Origin: Rhea pennata
Lineage: Eukaryota; Chordata; Aves; Rheiformes; Rheidae
Assembly: GCF_028389875.1 (NCBI RefSeq)
Contig: NC_084668.1
Coordinates: forward strand, 32,718,993-32,782,992
Length of the DNA: 64,000 bases
Direction: 5' to 3'
The notes beneath the pieces were generated by a model. It did no database searches and was not told the DNA's origin. It worked only from the letters and a program-made list of their open reading frames with translations. The translations under genes were made by a program, and so were the position numbers. Below are positions 1-14,500 of this stretch, piece by piece. Numbering within the stretch: the first letter of the stretch is position 1; the number at the start of each line of letters is the position of its first letter.

Positions 1-3000
1 CATCAGAGATCCCAAGGAGCTTTGCAGGCAGGGTGAGAATTACAACCTCTTGTTTTGCCAGTGAGGAAACCACGGCAGAGAAAGCACCTTCCTTTACCCA
101 GAGCAGCCCACAGCAGGCCAGCAGCAAAGCAGGGCTCAGACACCGTCCCCAAGCCCCAGGGCACCCCTGTGCGGGCACCAGCGGCGCACGGCCCGGGGCT
201 GCTGAGCCCAGCGAGCTCTGCAGACCTACCCCTCTCCTCACAGGTCTCTTCCGCTGCAGCCGTCCTGCAGCCCTAAAACCATGTTGGGGAAACAGCGGAG
301 TTCAGCGGCAAACACCAGCGTCTTCCCATGGCCCCGTCCTCGTGGGGACTTGCACTGAAAGTGTCACCCTTCAAAGAGGCCGGGTGGTTAAAACAGAGAA
401 CTACACCAGTAACTGCATGCAGTGCATGCACAGTAAAGCACGAGACAACAGCAGATAAAAATAACTTGCATGCAAAATCCTTCTTTTTTCCTGTCTTCTT
501 TCTGAGATCAGTGCTTTACCCGCTGCCTCTCTCAGCTCTTGAACGAAGGTTACTACAGGCTGTAGTTTACTGCAAGGTTGCTTTAACTCTCCTCAGACTG
601 GTTTCAGTGAATGATACTGAATGACATGATTTCTGTTTTACTGGAAAGTCTAGAAAGGGAGTCACTGTGCAAACCTTTTGGCACACCTAAAAGTCCTGGT
701 ATCCACTACCACGCTTTAATCATTATGTGTCACTCCTTTTATTTGCACCTAGACTTTCCTGATTTTGAGCAGTTTTTGACAGGAAAACACACAAGGTGTG
801 TGATGCACAGAACAAATTTAAAAGCTAACTGACCATTTACTGGGGTGCTGAAGAGAAACAGAGTTGTCTGGCACTAGAAGTTTTGGTTATCAAAAAAGCA
901 CACAGTCCTGAAATAGGGGAAAATAAATAAAAGGACCACCTGTGTTTACAGAAAGCAACAAAAAAACGGTAACAGGCATTACAATCAGATGCATGTTAAT
1001 TCCTATGGGAAGAAAATACAATCTGTAACAGCAATACTCAGAAGGAAGCAGGGAAGCCCTAAGAAGTCCAGAGGAAGCAAGAAAAGAGGTAAAAACCTTT
1101 CACAGATGTGTCAGGAAGTTCTTTGACAGCTGAACTGCACAGGAAGCCTTGCCGCGTCTCCCAGAGGGCAGGTGTCTGCACCACATCAGCATCCCACAGA
1201 GACCCTTGCGGGAGGTCTCTGACACAAGAGAAGAGCGCCTTATTCCTCCTGCCCAGAGAGCAAATAAAAATAATCCAGTCAAAACAGATACAATCCAAGC
1301 AACTAGTGATAAGACCTAACATAGAAATGTATTTTTTGCAGTGCAGTAGCATGCATATCCCATGCGCTATTTCTGTGACTACAGAGATCCACTGTATAGG
1401 AGCAGTTTACCTGCTTTTGCTATGTTGGGCAAAAGCCAAGATTAAGAATTATAGGACTGGGAAACAGACAAACATCAAGAAATATATATATTTTGAAGGG
1501 TTGAGGACTGTGTTAAACGATGGCTGATGCCGGCTCTGCATCCTTCGAGATGCTGTAATGCCAGCTGACAAGCTGTCCCAAGCAAGATTTGAATCACCAG
1601 TTAACACCAGTAGAATAACCAACCTGCTAGAACGTAAACAACTCCAGCAAGTTTTATTGTGGGCCCGTCCCCGATGGCTGCAAGACCCAAGAGCTACTGC
1701 AACACAAAGAATTAGCAAAAGAAAGAAGGAATAACTGTCAGTAAGAGAAAAAGCAAGCCATACCCAGGAACATAGATGTGTCTCTTAATTGCACGTGGGC
1801 AATTAATGAAGTATTCATGCTGGGAACCTATTCTCCCACCTTCAGACAATGATTCAGAGAAGGATCTTAATATATAAATCATGTGAAGGCTTATGCCGTT
1901 ACTAATTGTAGCTGTTCCTACAAATACTGAGCAAATTATTTCCAAACCCTGTCCTATGCATATAATACACTCTTGTTGGTAAACTTTGCAAGAACATTTC
2001 ACTAAAATCTTTACAAAACAACAAAATCAGAACAGACACAGCATGGTAATGACGAGCCAGAAAGCATTTTGGTCAAAGATCGACTTGTTTAAGTTTAGCA
2101 GATCACTGGCACCTTCCGTAGAATACCAGATTAGAGTAAACCAAAAGTTTAGTAAAAATAAGGCCGTGTTTCTCGAGAGCATCTTTGCCAGCTGCTGCCC
2201 TAGGCCTATCCTACAATACGCAAGTAGGTGGTAGAGATTCCCACAATATATGCGCAGACAAGGAAAACTCTTCTTGGAAATACACTACCTAGTGAAGATT
2301 AGCTAAGCTTTGAATCAAGTAGCTGAGGAAAACTACATTTTGCCTTAATACCAGCAAGTTTTATAACACAGGTTTAACAGTACATTAGCTTGCACAGGCA
2401 GAGCACCTAATTTAGGTAGGAAGCGCAGTTACCTGGAGGAGGTTGCAGAGTCCAGTGAGCAGCTCCTCAGCTGCCGCCCAAAGGTGCTTCTCGAGTCGCA
2501 GCTGCAGCGGCAAGGGAGGAGCGGGGACAGCGCGCCCCAGCGAGCCTCGGCTCCGCGGCCGACGGCCACGCGGGCAGCAGGTCCCGGCGCTGCAGGAGGC
2601 GACGGCTGCAGAGGGCTCAGCAGAGCTTCAACAGCAATTTTGTTTGCACTGACATATTAGTAACAAAACGTTTCTATCACTTGTCACTGCAAAGATGAGC
2701 TTATTGTTTTGAAGGGAACAAAACTAAGCTTATCTGCAAAGTGTTTTATCTCCATTCTTCTAAGCTTTAAATGAAAGCTGTATTTGAAAAATGGTAACTG
2801 TGTTACTTAAATTATTTTGTCTTTTTTTCTACAGAAGCCTTAAGTTTGTTATCATAATTGTATCTTTTTTTTTGAAAGATACATGGCACTACCAATCTTA
2901 TGTCAGTAAGCGTCAGGTAAGAATGGTATTGCAACATTTAACAGTAGTATTTGTATGCAGCTGAACGCGTAATATATACCATAGTGAGCCAAAAGTCTCC

Positions 3001-6000
3001 ATCTGCTCTCACTGGGTATTATGCATCTTCCAATTTTGCCCAAATTAACCAAGAGCGGAGCGCTACAGAAATTTGTCTGTTTCAGCAGAGTTTTGAAGAC
3101 AAACATGTTCATCACCATGTTTGTTCTGTGAAAATACAAACAGATACATTCACAGAAACACCTGCAAACAAATGTAGGTAGTAATTAAATGATTTTGTAT
3201 GTATTTAACTTATTTTTATTAAATAAGGAAATAGCCCTTTTTGAAGGTCATTTCTGTGGTCTTAAATTCAAACCCAAGCCACCTGGTTTTCATTTCCTGG
3301 CCAATTCCTTCTGTCTCAGCTGCACACTCTGCTAAAAACAAAGACTCCATTCTTTAATTGTGAGTATCAGATGCCTTTAACCTTCGCTCTGTTACTAGAG
3401 CCTTGGAATGTGAAAAAAATATACAATATCCTCTTTTATTAGCTAAAAAAATAAATGGTCAGTTCCAATGCTTTCATCAGCTGGGCTCAAGATCTACAGA
3501 TCCGACTTGAGTAACCGACTTGAGACACCCGTCGGATCCACTCTTAGTGTGAGCAGATCCAGTGTCGTGCCTTCATTGATGCTCTCCGTTATTCACCTTC
3601 TAGAAAACATTTGTTGCCGTGTTCCTTAAATTTAAAATCAAAACGAAAGCAAACAACTTACACCAGTCAGAATATTTGGTCTGGGGCTTGAGCTAAGAGT
3701 GACTGAGCCTAAGTGCCCCGGGACTAGGTGCTCCTCACCCGAGGGTGCGCTGGTCCCTTCCCCAGGGCCCCGAACCTGTGTGCAGGAGCCTGTGCTGGCT
3801 GCAGGGGCGCAGCCGGAGGGGAGCACGGGCAGGCTGCAGCGCAAACGCCTGGGCCGGCGGAGCTGGCACCAGTAGCAACCTCTTCCGGCAGCTGCTGGCA
3901 AGGCTGAAGGCTTTCCAGCATGCAGCAGCACCTCAGCACACACGCTTGTGTTTTGGATTGCAGGGAGTGTTGTATTCACCTCTACCCCCTTTTTTTTTTT
4001 TTTTTTTTTTAAACTAATGGCAAAGAGTGAAACTGCACAGTTAGCTCACAGATGTACATTAAGTAACAACAACCACCCCACTCACGCATCGACACTTCCC
4101 ACATTTACCGAAGAGCCACACATTTGAAAGCGGTTCCCTTCCCACCCCAGCTATTAGCAGGGCAGGTGTCATCCCAGCAGCTTCAGCCCAGGGAGCTCCG
4201 GCTGCTCAGCATGGAGAAACACATGCAAGAGAGTAACTAGGGTGCGATGCAGCTACCTGAAATTTGACTTCACAACACTCGTTGCACCAAAAGGTTTGAG
4301 AGAGGGGCCTTAGACAACAAACTTGTGAAAGGTAACCAAGAACCAACCTTTACCATGTAATTACTGAGGGTCACGCGGATGTAAAACTGATAAGGAAAGC
4401 ATTTTACTTTGGTTTGTCTGGCAAGTTACTAAATAGAATATAGGCAAGAGTGGTAACAGTAACTGTTACTGAGGTTACCTGGCATTCAGTTCATTAGGAC
4501 CGTATCAAGCTCTAACCTTTTTTGACATGCTCAAAGTTACCACTTCATGAACTACTGTTTTAGCAAGATGAACTCTTTATAGATAAGAACAAAACAATAG
4601 AAGCCTGTTTTACCAACTTTTTAAAAGTCTCACAATGCGATTTTACTTGAAAACAATCACATCCACATTTTGCTGTAAATGCTTCAAATTTGTCAAAAAA
4701 AATTGCCGGATACCAAGCTTCTGTTCTTGTACAAAAACTGCCCCTCCTTAAGCAATTTCAGAGTCTCAGGAAAAAGGTAAACTGGAATTTACTGTATGCC
4801 TGTAGTGACAATTGCCAATGCGTTTCATGGTTATTTGCAAACGTTTAGCTCCTAAAATCAGCAATTTGGTCTCGAGCAGGAAGCGCTGCTGTGCTTTGGG
4901 GTGAGCTTTCCAGTGCGGCCTCCTGAGGGTATGCGCAAAACAGCGTCACGACCAATCTCCTACTGGCATTTCAGTAACCTTTTGGCACGCCGTTGGTGTC
5001 TCATCAGGAATACCCTGGCAGCTCGTTCGACCTGGAAAAGCCAGCTTCGGCCCACCCGACTCCTGCAACGACTCTGCCACAGGACCAAGAAACTGAACGT
5101 GAGAAGATACTCAAGAGGCCCGATGTAAACCAGGAGGCGGCACATGGGCACAGGCGCCGAGGAGGGAGGGCCGAGGCAGGCGAGGTAGGTGCCGCGAGGC
5201 AGAAGCAAGGTGGGTACGGCGGACTCGCGGACTGTGAGCAGGACTGTGGGGAGGTGAACTAAGCGTGTGCAGGAAAACATCAAATCTAGGAGATGTTAGT
5301 TCATCTTTTCCTACTCTCAGAAAATAGCTCAGATACAACAACATGGCATAACCACTCCCAATCTTTAAGACTACTGTATCTTAACAGTAACTGCCAACTA
5401 TGGCTCATTTTAGCCCTGTCAGCTCAGGTTTATTGCTTTGATGCAGAAGTGCAGACTTAAAGAACATGCAAACGTAGCTACAAACAAGACTTGCACCCTT
5501 TCTTTTCACTAAAAGAAATAAAAAAAATCACAGTTGCAACCAAGAACTACATTATGCTGTAAAATGAACTCTAAATTAAGAAAATTCAAGGGTAGCATTG
5601 CTTATGCACTCTTAATTCACTGTCCCTTAGCAAATGCATGATCGTGACTTCAAAAAATAAATACAAAAATCACATATTGTTTTTTCCTATAGGATCCTCT
5701 GCCTCATTCAGCACATAGGAAGGACCTGCTCAGAAGAGGGGCCATCACCAGCAAGGCTTTTGTCCACAGAATTTCTTGTGCAATTTGCTGAGGAAGTTGG
5801 GAGTTGTATATAAAACCAGAAGACAATGGAGTGGTGGTAGTGAAACCTAGCTCCCTTTTTTAAAAGAAATCTAAATAAGGAATACAAAACACTCTGGAGA
5901 TTTTATGCTGGTACCTCCACTTCCCAGACACCACACAGTAACTCTGTAGTTTTTTCAGATGCCCAGTCAGGGTGCATATTTCCCACTTTCTGGGTGAGTG

Positions 6001-8060
6001 GCAATGCAGCAGATATGGATCTTTTGTTCACTTGGGCATTTTTTTTTCTGTATTAATAGTATAATTAATTATTCACCAATGGAATTTAAATAGCACTGAC
6101 CCAATCTCTCCATTCTCTTCAGCAGACTTTGTTCCTTGTTGCCGAGTTAGGAATTTGGGGACCAACAACAGCCATCATCTCAGCATGTTTTCCTTCACAT
6201 TCATTAGCTTGACTGATTTTGATTTGTACTGAAAAACAAACAAAAAAAGACTTTGTCCACTGTTTAGGAGCTGCTGTAGGCTCCTAAGATGACACATTTA
6301 ACAACAAGGAAATGATCCAGAGATCATCTTTCTAGACAGGAGTTCAACAGACATACAAGCCTCAAGAAGGAGCAAATGCTCTACTGTCACCCCTTAGGAA
6401 AAAAGGCATTTCAATACTGCTGTTTTAAGATTAATTTCATACCAGGCACTAGGAAGAGGAAAAAATCCAAAGATGACCACAGTCTTGTTTTCAGCAAACA
6501 GATCTCCTTTCCCTTTTCCTGCTGTCTCTTCCTCCTCCTCCAGGAAAAGAAAAGAACAACAGCTGGTACCTTCCTCAAGCAAGAGTTTAATGTTTATGAA
6601 AACATTGAGAGTCAAAGTGAAAAGCATGCAAGATACAAAAATAAGAACAGCCTGAAGTTGCTCCCCTCCAGCCTACTAGAAACTTTTATAATTGGACTTG
6701 GTTATAGAATAGCTGCTTGCTGAGACACAACTGGAAGTCATGAGTCATCTCCTACTCCCACCTCTAACAGAGCTCTCCTCAGGGTAGTCTCTCAAAATCA
6801 GCATTTTGCTTCACCCCTCCACTCTCCCTACAGGCAGTTACCTGGTGGCGTCTTGCAGAACTACTGAAGAAACTAAGATGACAAGACACCTATAATACAA
6901 ACAATATTAAATGTAAAAGCAGTAGAAACAGATGGGAGGGTACACATTATGGTACTTATTCTCTAAGGGGGGAGTTCAACTATACTGCCTTCAAAAAGTC
7001 CCACCTGCTTTCACACACATTTTAGGACTGCTAAAGCAGCCCCCTGCTGGGGGTGTGGGGGGCACGTTTTCCAGTTCCTAGCAAAACCACTCCTTCGCAA
7101 ACATCAGAGTTCCAAGTTCCCCGCAAACACACAAGCCTTAGGCCTTGAAACACAGGCTGAAGATTTCTTATATGCTGAATGGCCAAAAAAAAAACCACAC
7201 ACATCCATAGAAAACAGCAGAAGTCAGCTAAGAACACTGCAGTTAAACTTGGAGAGATAATGGAACTTCATCGCTCAGTTTAAATCAAGGACTTGTAAAA
7301 CACCACAGAACAAGAAACAAATACTACCTTTTGTTACCTTATAAGCATGTAATATGGTGCACTACTACTGGAATGATTTAACATTGTTTTATGCGGTTTA
7401 TTCCCAGATATCAACAGGCCTTTTTTTTTCATATTTTTTTCTGCATATACACAAGGGAGGGAAGGGAAAAAGCAAATAAAGGAAATACAATGCTTTCCTT
7501 CTTAACCTTATATATATCAAGGTAAAAAAAATTGGCATTTCCTATGTTATATGCACTTAGGAATTGCCTCATCTCAGGCACTGGGGACATTACTTTGCTA
7601 ACTCTTTCAGGGAATTATAGCATGGCCTACAAAACTTATTTAGCACCTTATATAGCTACACATTCTAGAAGACTTACGAAGTAAATACCATCAATATGCA
7701 TAATTTGTGCAAGTGACTCTACACACAGCAATTAAACAGCTTAATTTTTGAAAGCTGCTGAAAGCTAATCCATCCCCCACAACCATGATAGTGTAGATGA
7801 AGCAGGAGTAAGCAGCTTAAGATTATTTTCCACACAAATGAACTGCCACTACTGCAGCTATCAGGCAGAGTACTGATTCCGTGACAAACATTAAATACAC
7901 ATTAAATACAGTTTGTATGTTTTTCTTATTTATTCAAAAGCTAGAGGATGACAAAAAAAGGGTTAAAATGCTTTATGCCACCTATTTATTTTACATGAAC
8001 AAATACTTAATCTATCAAAGAGACTCATTTTACAAGTCCCCGTCCAAAAAACACACACAA
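1..8060. other. Non-coding flank downstream of SF3B1
   Basis: No exon, RNA gene or confident repeat family is recognisable here. The stretch is mostly AT-rich. GC-rich patches lie at about 60-400, 2440-2640, 3670-3960 and 4880-5270; their short open frames overlap on both strands and match no family I recognise. In other vertebrates ANKRD44 lies beyond SF3B1 on this side, but I see none of its exons. The part nearest SF3B1 (about 5700-8060) may include an extended SF3B1 3' UTR. Confidence 0.5.
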
Positions 8061-8081
8061 ATTTGTTTTTATACACAAATG

Positions 8082-8087
8082 TTTATT
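8082..8087 (-). terminator. Candidate SF3B1 poly(A) signal
   Basis: AATAAA on the minus strand, about 290 nt past the SF3B1 stop. Further AATAAA-type hexamers follow around 7930-7990, so alternative and longer 3' ends are likely. The hexamer match is seen; its use is inferred. Confidence 0.4.
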
Positions 8088-8378
8088 TCTCAAATAAACA
8101 TCCCCTTTAAACACAAGGAATGAAATCTTCATAAAGATGAATCCAAAATGAAATCCCTCCAGTACATTGTAATCACTGCTCTTGGTCACTACTGGCTTTA
8201 ACTGTTAAACATCAAAAAACAAGGACATATTTAAAAAATCATGCTACTGGATTTCTAGCTCTGCCTCTGACCAACTCTATACCGTTCTCCAATATTTTAA
8301 AATTTTACATCATCAAATATGAAGCAAGTTTAATTGCAGAACAGCTGTGCATTAAACACAAACAACTGAACAAGAAGA

Positions 8379-8537
8379 TTATAAGATGTAGTCAAGTTCA
8401 TAACGAATGTAGGTGTTCTTTTCATCATTATAGATTCTTGGATAATGTGCTATCAGAGCGTCCTGTGAGCCAATATAGATTGAATTATAAATCTTCCAAT
8501 ATACATCTCTGACTTTGCGGGCAGGGTGAAACAAACC
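8379..8537 (-). CDS. SF3B1: SF3B1 exon 25 with stop codon
   Basis: Residues 1250-1301 ([17 protein letters not shown] to RYELDYIL) and a TAA stop at 8379-8381. The 3' UTR continues to lower coordinates. Confidence 0.98.
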   Translation of the reverse strand, partial: GLFHPARKVRDVYWKIYNSIYIGSQDALIAHYPRIYNDEKNTYIRYELDYIL

Positions 8538-11500
8538 CTAAAAAACAAAACAATTCTATTATAAATTTAGAGTTCCAAATATCTGTTACTGAGTTTAATC
8601 TAGTTTTGCATAATACACATTTTTTTTAAAAAAAGAAGCAATTAAAAAATTAACATTACTTAAAGAAGGTACATTGAATGGGTCATTCCCAATTTTGTGA
8701 CCATCTAAGCTAGCAAGTAGTAATGAACTGTTGTTAAAGACAATTTTCTTATTTTTTGTTGTGTAGAATTCCACTAAATGTATTTCTTTTCTACTGTCCC
8801 TTTAAGATAAAAATTAAAATCTGATGCTGTATATTTGGGAGGGACTGAGTCCTATCTTTGGCTCGTACCTTAAAAAAAGCAAAAGCTCTAGAAGAGTAAT
8901 TTATTCCTAATTTTAAAAAATGCAAATAAAAACTGAAAAATACACTATGCACAAGACCTCACATACCCTTCACCTTCCCATTTCCAACATTTTTGTACTG
9001 AGGTCCCCACCTAAAACATATATACAAATTCTCTATCTGCCCAGAAAACAACAGATAATGTTGATTTATTAGTAAGCCTAAACTCTCTTCATTAATTTTG
9101 CTTGTTACTTGTTCAAATACCTCCTTCCACTATGAATTTATTCCCCAGTGTTGTGTTCTCAAATTTGTAAGGTAATTCCATTTTATAAGTCAGAGTGCCA
9201 AGCTATTTCAGCTGATTTTTATTTCAAGTTGCCTATCGTTTCTATGCAAGATCCTCAGTGTAATCATTATTTCACTAGATGAAAGTTCTCTGTGTTCACT
9301 GCACGTTTTCATTACCAAATGCCTGGAACAGAACGCCACATTTAAAGAATACTTCAGAGACAAGAAGCCAGACTGCGCTCCTCTGCCGGACATCTCCTTC
9401 AGCTGGTTTCTCGTCAACTGCAGAGAACCCCTGGTCGATAACTCAAGGGAAAGAACAACTGTTCTCTCCGTTATCCCAACATACACCAGGACGTACCTGT
9501 AAACAATACTGCAACATTCTGCAGGGACCGATGGCAACTCTGAGGCCTTCCAGAGCCCCCATAACTGCCTGAATGACGTGAGGGGAAGTTTCAAACACAT
9601 TAGGCCATACATAGTTTAACAAATGATTAAGAGAATCTTCACAGCCAAATCCATAAACACCAAGAGACATATGTTGCACCACAGCACTTGCTGTTTGTCT
9701 GTGTACGAGATCTCTGCAAAGAAAATAAGGGGGTGTTAATAAATTATACTTAGAAGCAACATGATTTGACAAATGTAATATCTTTGATTTTTTCAAAAGT
9801 GCAAAAATACCCTTTTAACCCAAATTATTAATAATAGGGGGCAAGCTAACTAAAATCAGTTACTAAACTAAAAAGAGCAAATGTTCTGACAAATTATTGT
9901 GCTCTAGCTCAGCAGAAGTACTAACAAAAATCATCAAGGTTGGTTTGCAAATACTAAGTCATGACTTGTGCAAGATACTTGCATTATGTGGTGATCTTTT
10001 AATCTTTAAAAGTATTAGTGATATAGGAGCATATAAACTGAATTATTTGCAAGCAGAAAATAGGTTCTAAATTATGCTGGTCACTTAATATTTTAAAAAA
10101 CATGGGCAATGTGCATATTTGCTACTGTTGAGACTCAACTGTATACTTAACATACAGCTGTCACTAACTGTACCACAGAAAAACAGAAGTGCACTCACCT
10201 GTCCATTAAAGCATCCTCAAGCAATGGTGTAACAGCATAAATGTAATCTTTTCCCATCTCTCCAATGTATTCAAACAGGAAAGAAAGAGATTTTAACACA
10301 CCATTCTGGACATTCAGTTCAGGAACTCTGTATTCATTCATGAGTGCAGGCAGCACTGTGAAAGGTGAGCACGTTTCAGCTACAATAGCAATCGCCACTG
10401 TGGTACATACTCTGTTCTGCCTTTCCTGTACTTTCAAGTTATTTAGCAGTGTAGCCAGTACATCATGAGGTCTGGAAGAGATAACATGCATGTCCACATC
10501 AATAGTTTCAGTGGAGATATGGATAAAATAGCCTGGGCTTGAAAGAGCAACTCATGGTGCAAGAAAGTGTAGCTTAGCCCTTCTTAAAAAGTTAACTCGG
10601 AAGCAACAAAAATCAGTTAAGTCACAAAACAATTTGAGTATCTGCACAATTTTCTTCTTACAACCAACATTTTTTCCCTTTTCTCTAGACTTAGTCAGCT
10701 CGTAAACTCTAGTGGACAGGAATAGTTCCCCCACTATTACTCTAATCCCGCAAGTAAATATAGACCTGTATAAAATTAAACATGTTAATCTTGTTACAAC
10801 TTTCAGAGACACAGGCAATACCCTGAATAGAGAAGGCAATATCCTGAACAGGAATGCCAATTATGGCGATTCCTCGGTAGCTTGCTGTATCTGTTTTAAA
10901 TCAGTACTTGGACAAGAATATGCATAAAGATGTGAACTATACTTCACACTACCATTTGCTGACTCGTGGTATCATCTTAATAGCAAGAAATCCTTCGCAA
11001 ATCAATACAAGTATTTAGTGAAAACACAAAGACAAGAGACATTTAGTACTGAAAGAATTTATGAAAGAATATAGAAAGGATCCAAGTACACACTGATAAT
11101 CAAAACTGGGGGAGACAAATAGTTCCTTCTACCAAAGTAGACTGTAATTTGCTAGCCTACAAATCCAGTTCACAAGTGCAGCACCCTTTGTCAGTGCAGA
11201 GTAGTTGACTACGTTCTCCCTCTACAAAACAAATAAAATGAAGTGCACACATTTTAAATGTATAGAGGTTTAAAAGACATCTCAGTAATAAAACTCACAG
11301 TCATCACTACATTAAGTGCTGAGCATAACAGTGAATAAACATTAGGCCAACTTACCCAATAGCTTTTGCTATATAACCGAAAGTGTTTACTGTGGCTCTT
11401 CGGATAGCTTTCTTGTGAGCTTTTAGCAATTCAAGCAGTTCAAAGCAGATCCTCATCCATTCTCTTGCAGAAACATATTCTGCACCCCTGGAAGAGAAGA

Positions 11501-14500
11501 AATTTTTCAGAGATAAAACTTCTAAAATAAACACACAAATGGTACAAACTAATCATTCACTATCAACACAAGGACACTGCCTGTTTTAAGTAGGTATCTG
11601 TTAACGTTAAACCTACACTTGTTATCAATTTACATAGGCTTTTGTACAAACAGTACAATACGTTTACATAAATGGACAATGTACTTCCATTTATGTAGAC
11701 TTAAATGTAAATAGTTTGTAAATAGTATAATTAAAATACCTTCAAGAAACCATTTGCTGAATATTCCATTTTAAGTGTTATGCGTAACTTCCAAAATAAA
11801 ACTTAAGAAAATGCAAGAAATAAAAACGTTGCTCCATACTTGTTCACATAGCTGAAAATTTTATCTAGTTAGTCAGCTCACCTGTCTGCAATACGCCCAA
11901 CAAGATCAATACAATTCTCCTGTACTTTCTCATGTCTGTTCTTCAAAATAGGTGTAAGCCGTGGCAGCAGGTCTTTGATTGGTGGTGTCATCTTGTGCAT
12001 ACCTATGGAATTCAAAAAGGCATACTAAGTTTTATACTGGCTCTTCATTTGGCTCTTGAGTAGGTACGTAATCAACCATACAGACATACCTATAACATTC
12101 ACAATAGCCTTAAGTGCTCCGAGTATGCTGCCCAGTACTTCAGGATATTCTTCACCCAGGTACTCATACAACACAACACCCAAGTGTCCCATCAGTTTTT
12201 CCTATAACAGAGTAAAAAGATTTAGGCACTAACATTTTCCTGCTTCTCGTTACTATGACACGCTATAGAAAATTTGGTGGGAGAAGTCAGTACCTCTTGA
12301 CAAGTCTTCATGACAACTGCAGTACGAGAGATCAGGTCAGCAGCCTGCTGCCTAACCTTAGCTGATTTGTTGTTCAAACGCCACAAAACTGTACCACAGA
12401 TTTGCGGCAAATAGGGTTTAACTCTTTTGCCTAGAGCATTGACCACTGTGCCAAAGCCATTCAGCATCACAGAATCCTGACAATGAAAACAAAGACAAAT
12501 TAGAGTAAAAGCAACAGTATATTGTTTGTTAAACGTCAGGTGATCTAAAATCATGCTAACATTCCAGAATTAGTTTCTGAAATTCAATGATTAGAGCATT
12601 AAAATATATACAAGGGTTAGAGAAATTTAACTTACAAGCCTAAGTTTCTCCATACAACTAATAGTGAGACAAACTACAGTTGAGAAAACCAAATACTAAA
12701 TACCCTCTGGTCATACCTCTGTGGTCTGTTCCTGGAAGGCATACAAGATACCATCAATAAGCTGTTCTTCCAGCTTATGATCAATATCTGCTGCCCCTAG
12801 ATTTCCCATTATCTTCTCAATTGTTTCCATGACCATTTTTCTGTACTGCTCTGCCTCATCCTTCAGATCATCCACAATTCTGGAAATAATTTCTGCTGCT
12901 CCAACTTTATTTGCCAGCTCCACTGTTGTATCAACCAACTGAAATACACAAGTATGGAGTGAATAAATATAGGTAGCATCTACTTTTTGCGTCTTGAAAA
13001 TAAGTTTCTCTAGTCTGAAGAGGACAAACAGCATGAAGCTAGTTTCCCATTTCACTTCTGTGGAAATCTTTTTTTTTTTTTTTGGGGGGGGGGGGGGGGC
13101 AGGGGGAATTACCAATGATAATTTCAGAATAAGTTCTAACTACAAAAACTAAAAATGCAATGCTATAGCAGAAAAAGAAGCGAGAATATAGCTACTGTAG
13201 CCATACCACCATTAGTGAATAAAGAGGAAATTTAAGTTTTCTACAACACTGATGGTATTTTGAGTCGATTATGAACTACTTTTACCTTACGAAATCATCC
13301 AATATTTTAAACATCACAAATCAAAGATGAACTATCTCATTTTACAACTGGTGAAGACTCATTCACAAAGGTATCCTCACAGGAGCCTGTTAATCTTCTA
13401 CCTATACAACTTCTAAGACAGTATTCCAAACAGAATTCAGTTTCAAGACAGAAAAAACATGAAGTTAAGGATTTAGCCTGAATGAACTTTCTAATATGAA
13501 TCTTGTTTTCTTGTAAATAATTTTCCACAAAAAAATATATACACACACACCTGTCTGTAGTTTCGCCTGTCCAGTGCCATTCTGTGCTGCCAGAAGTGCT
13601 TGAAAAATGGTGGCAATATCTCTGTTTTAATGTAGTTGGCTTCAACACCATCCGTACCACAACACTGCTTTACCACCTAGCAGGGAATAAAAACATAACA
13701 ATTTGAATTGTGTAGTACTTTTCTTTTTTAAGGAAAAGTGCAAACATTCACATTCACAGATGTTTCAACATTAACGCAGAAAGTTAATCAGTCTGCTTTA
13801 ATATACCGTCAAGCATTTGGAGAAGGAGTTCTAACATACCTTCAGTACAATTTTTTTCATCTCTTCATCAGGAGACTGGAACTCTCTGATAAGGATTAGC
13901 ATGACTTCTCTGGTATAATAGTTTGCATACTCAGCATCCATCAACGGAATCAGATAACCAATAGCTTTCAGAAAGGCAGCCAAACCCTATTTAAATGCAA
14001 AAATACATCTCTAATAAGTTACAGAAATTACACATCTACATCAATTCAAACTAAAAGGAAGCATTTTAGACGTACCTTTCCTCTGTGTTGACGTATACCC
14101 TTCCATAAAGGCTTCAGAACAGAATCAAATGACTCAATACCATAGGGAGTAGCTGCTTCAGCCAAAGCAGCAATAGCCAAAGCACTGATGGTACGAACTT
14201 TCTGCTGCTCATCCACCAGACCTGCAAAGAGAATACTGTTCAGTACCACTTCCTGTGTCTCCAGCTCAAAATAGAAAAATATCAGGACAGCATAAAAGGG
14301 ATTGATTTATTATCAGGAAAACTGGAAAGAAAGAAGGAAAAAAAAAAAAACCAAAAAACAACTTTCTTCCAGACTAGGTTGAACTGTTTCTCAGTGTCAA
14401 AAGGACACACAAAATAGTGACTTTACAATCACATCTTGCCTCACCGAAGATAAAACAAACAAACAATCCAAAACAACGCAAAAACAAACAAAACCTTAAC

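Noticed and set aside
4901-5128. Possible small protein gene in the left flank
   Set aside because: No recognisable domain, competing frames of similar length on both strands and no splice or promoter logic; kept only as an unassigned island.
1-8060. First exon of ANKRD44, expected on this side by synteny
   Set aside because: I could not find its N-terminal coding sequence; the gene probably starts beyond the window.
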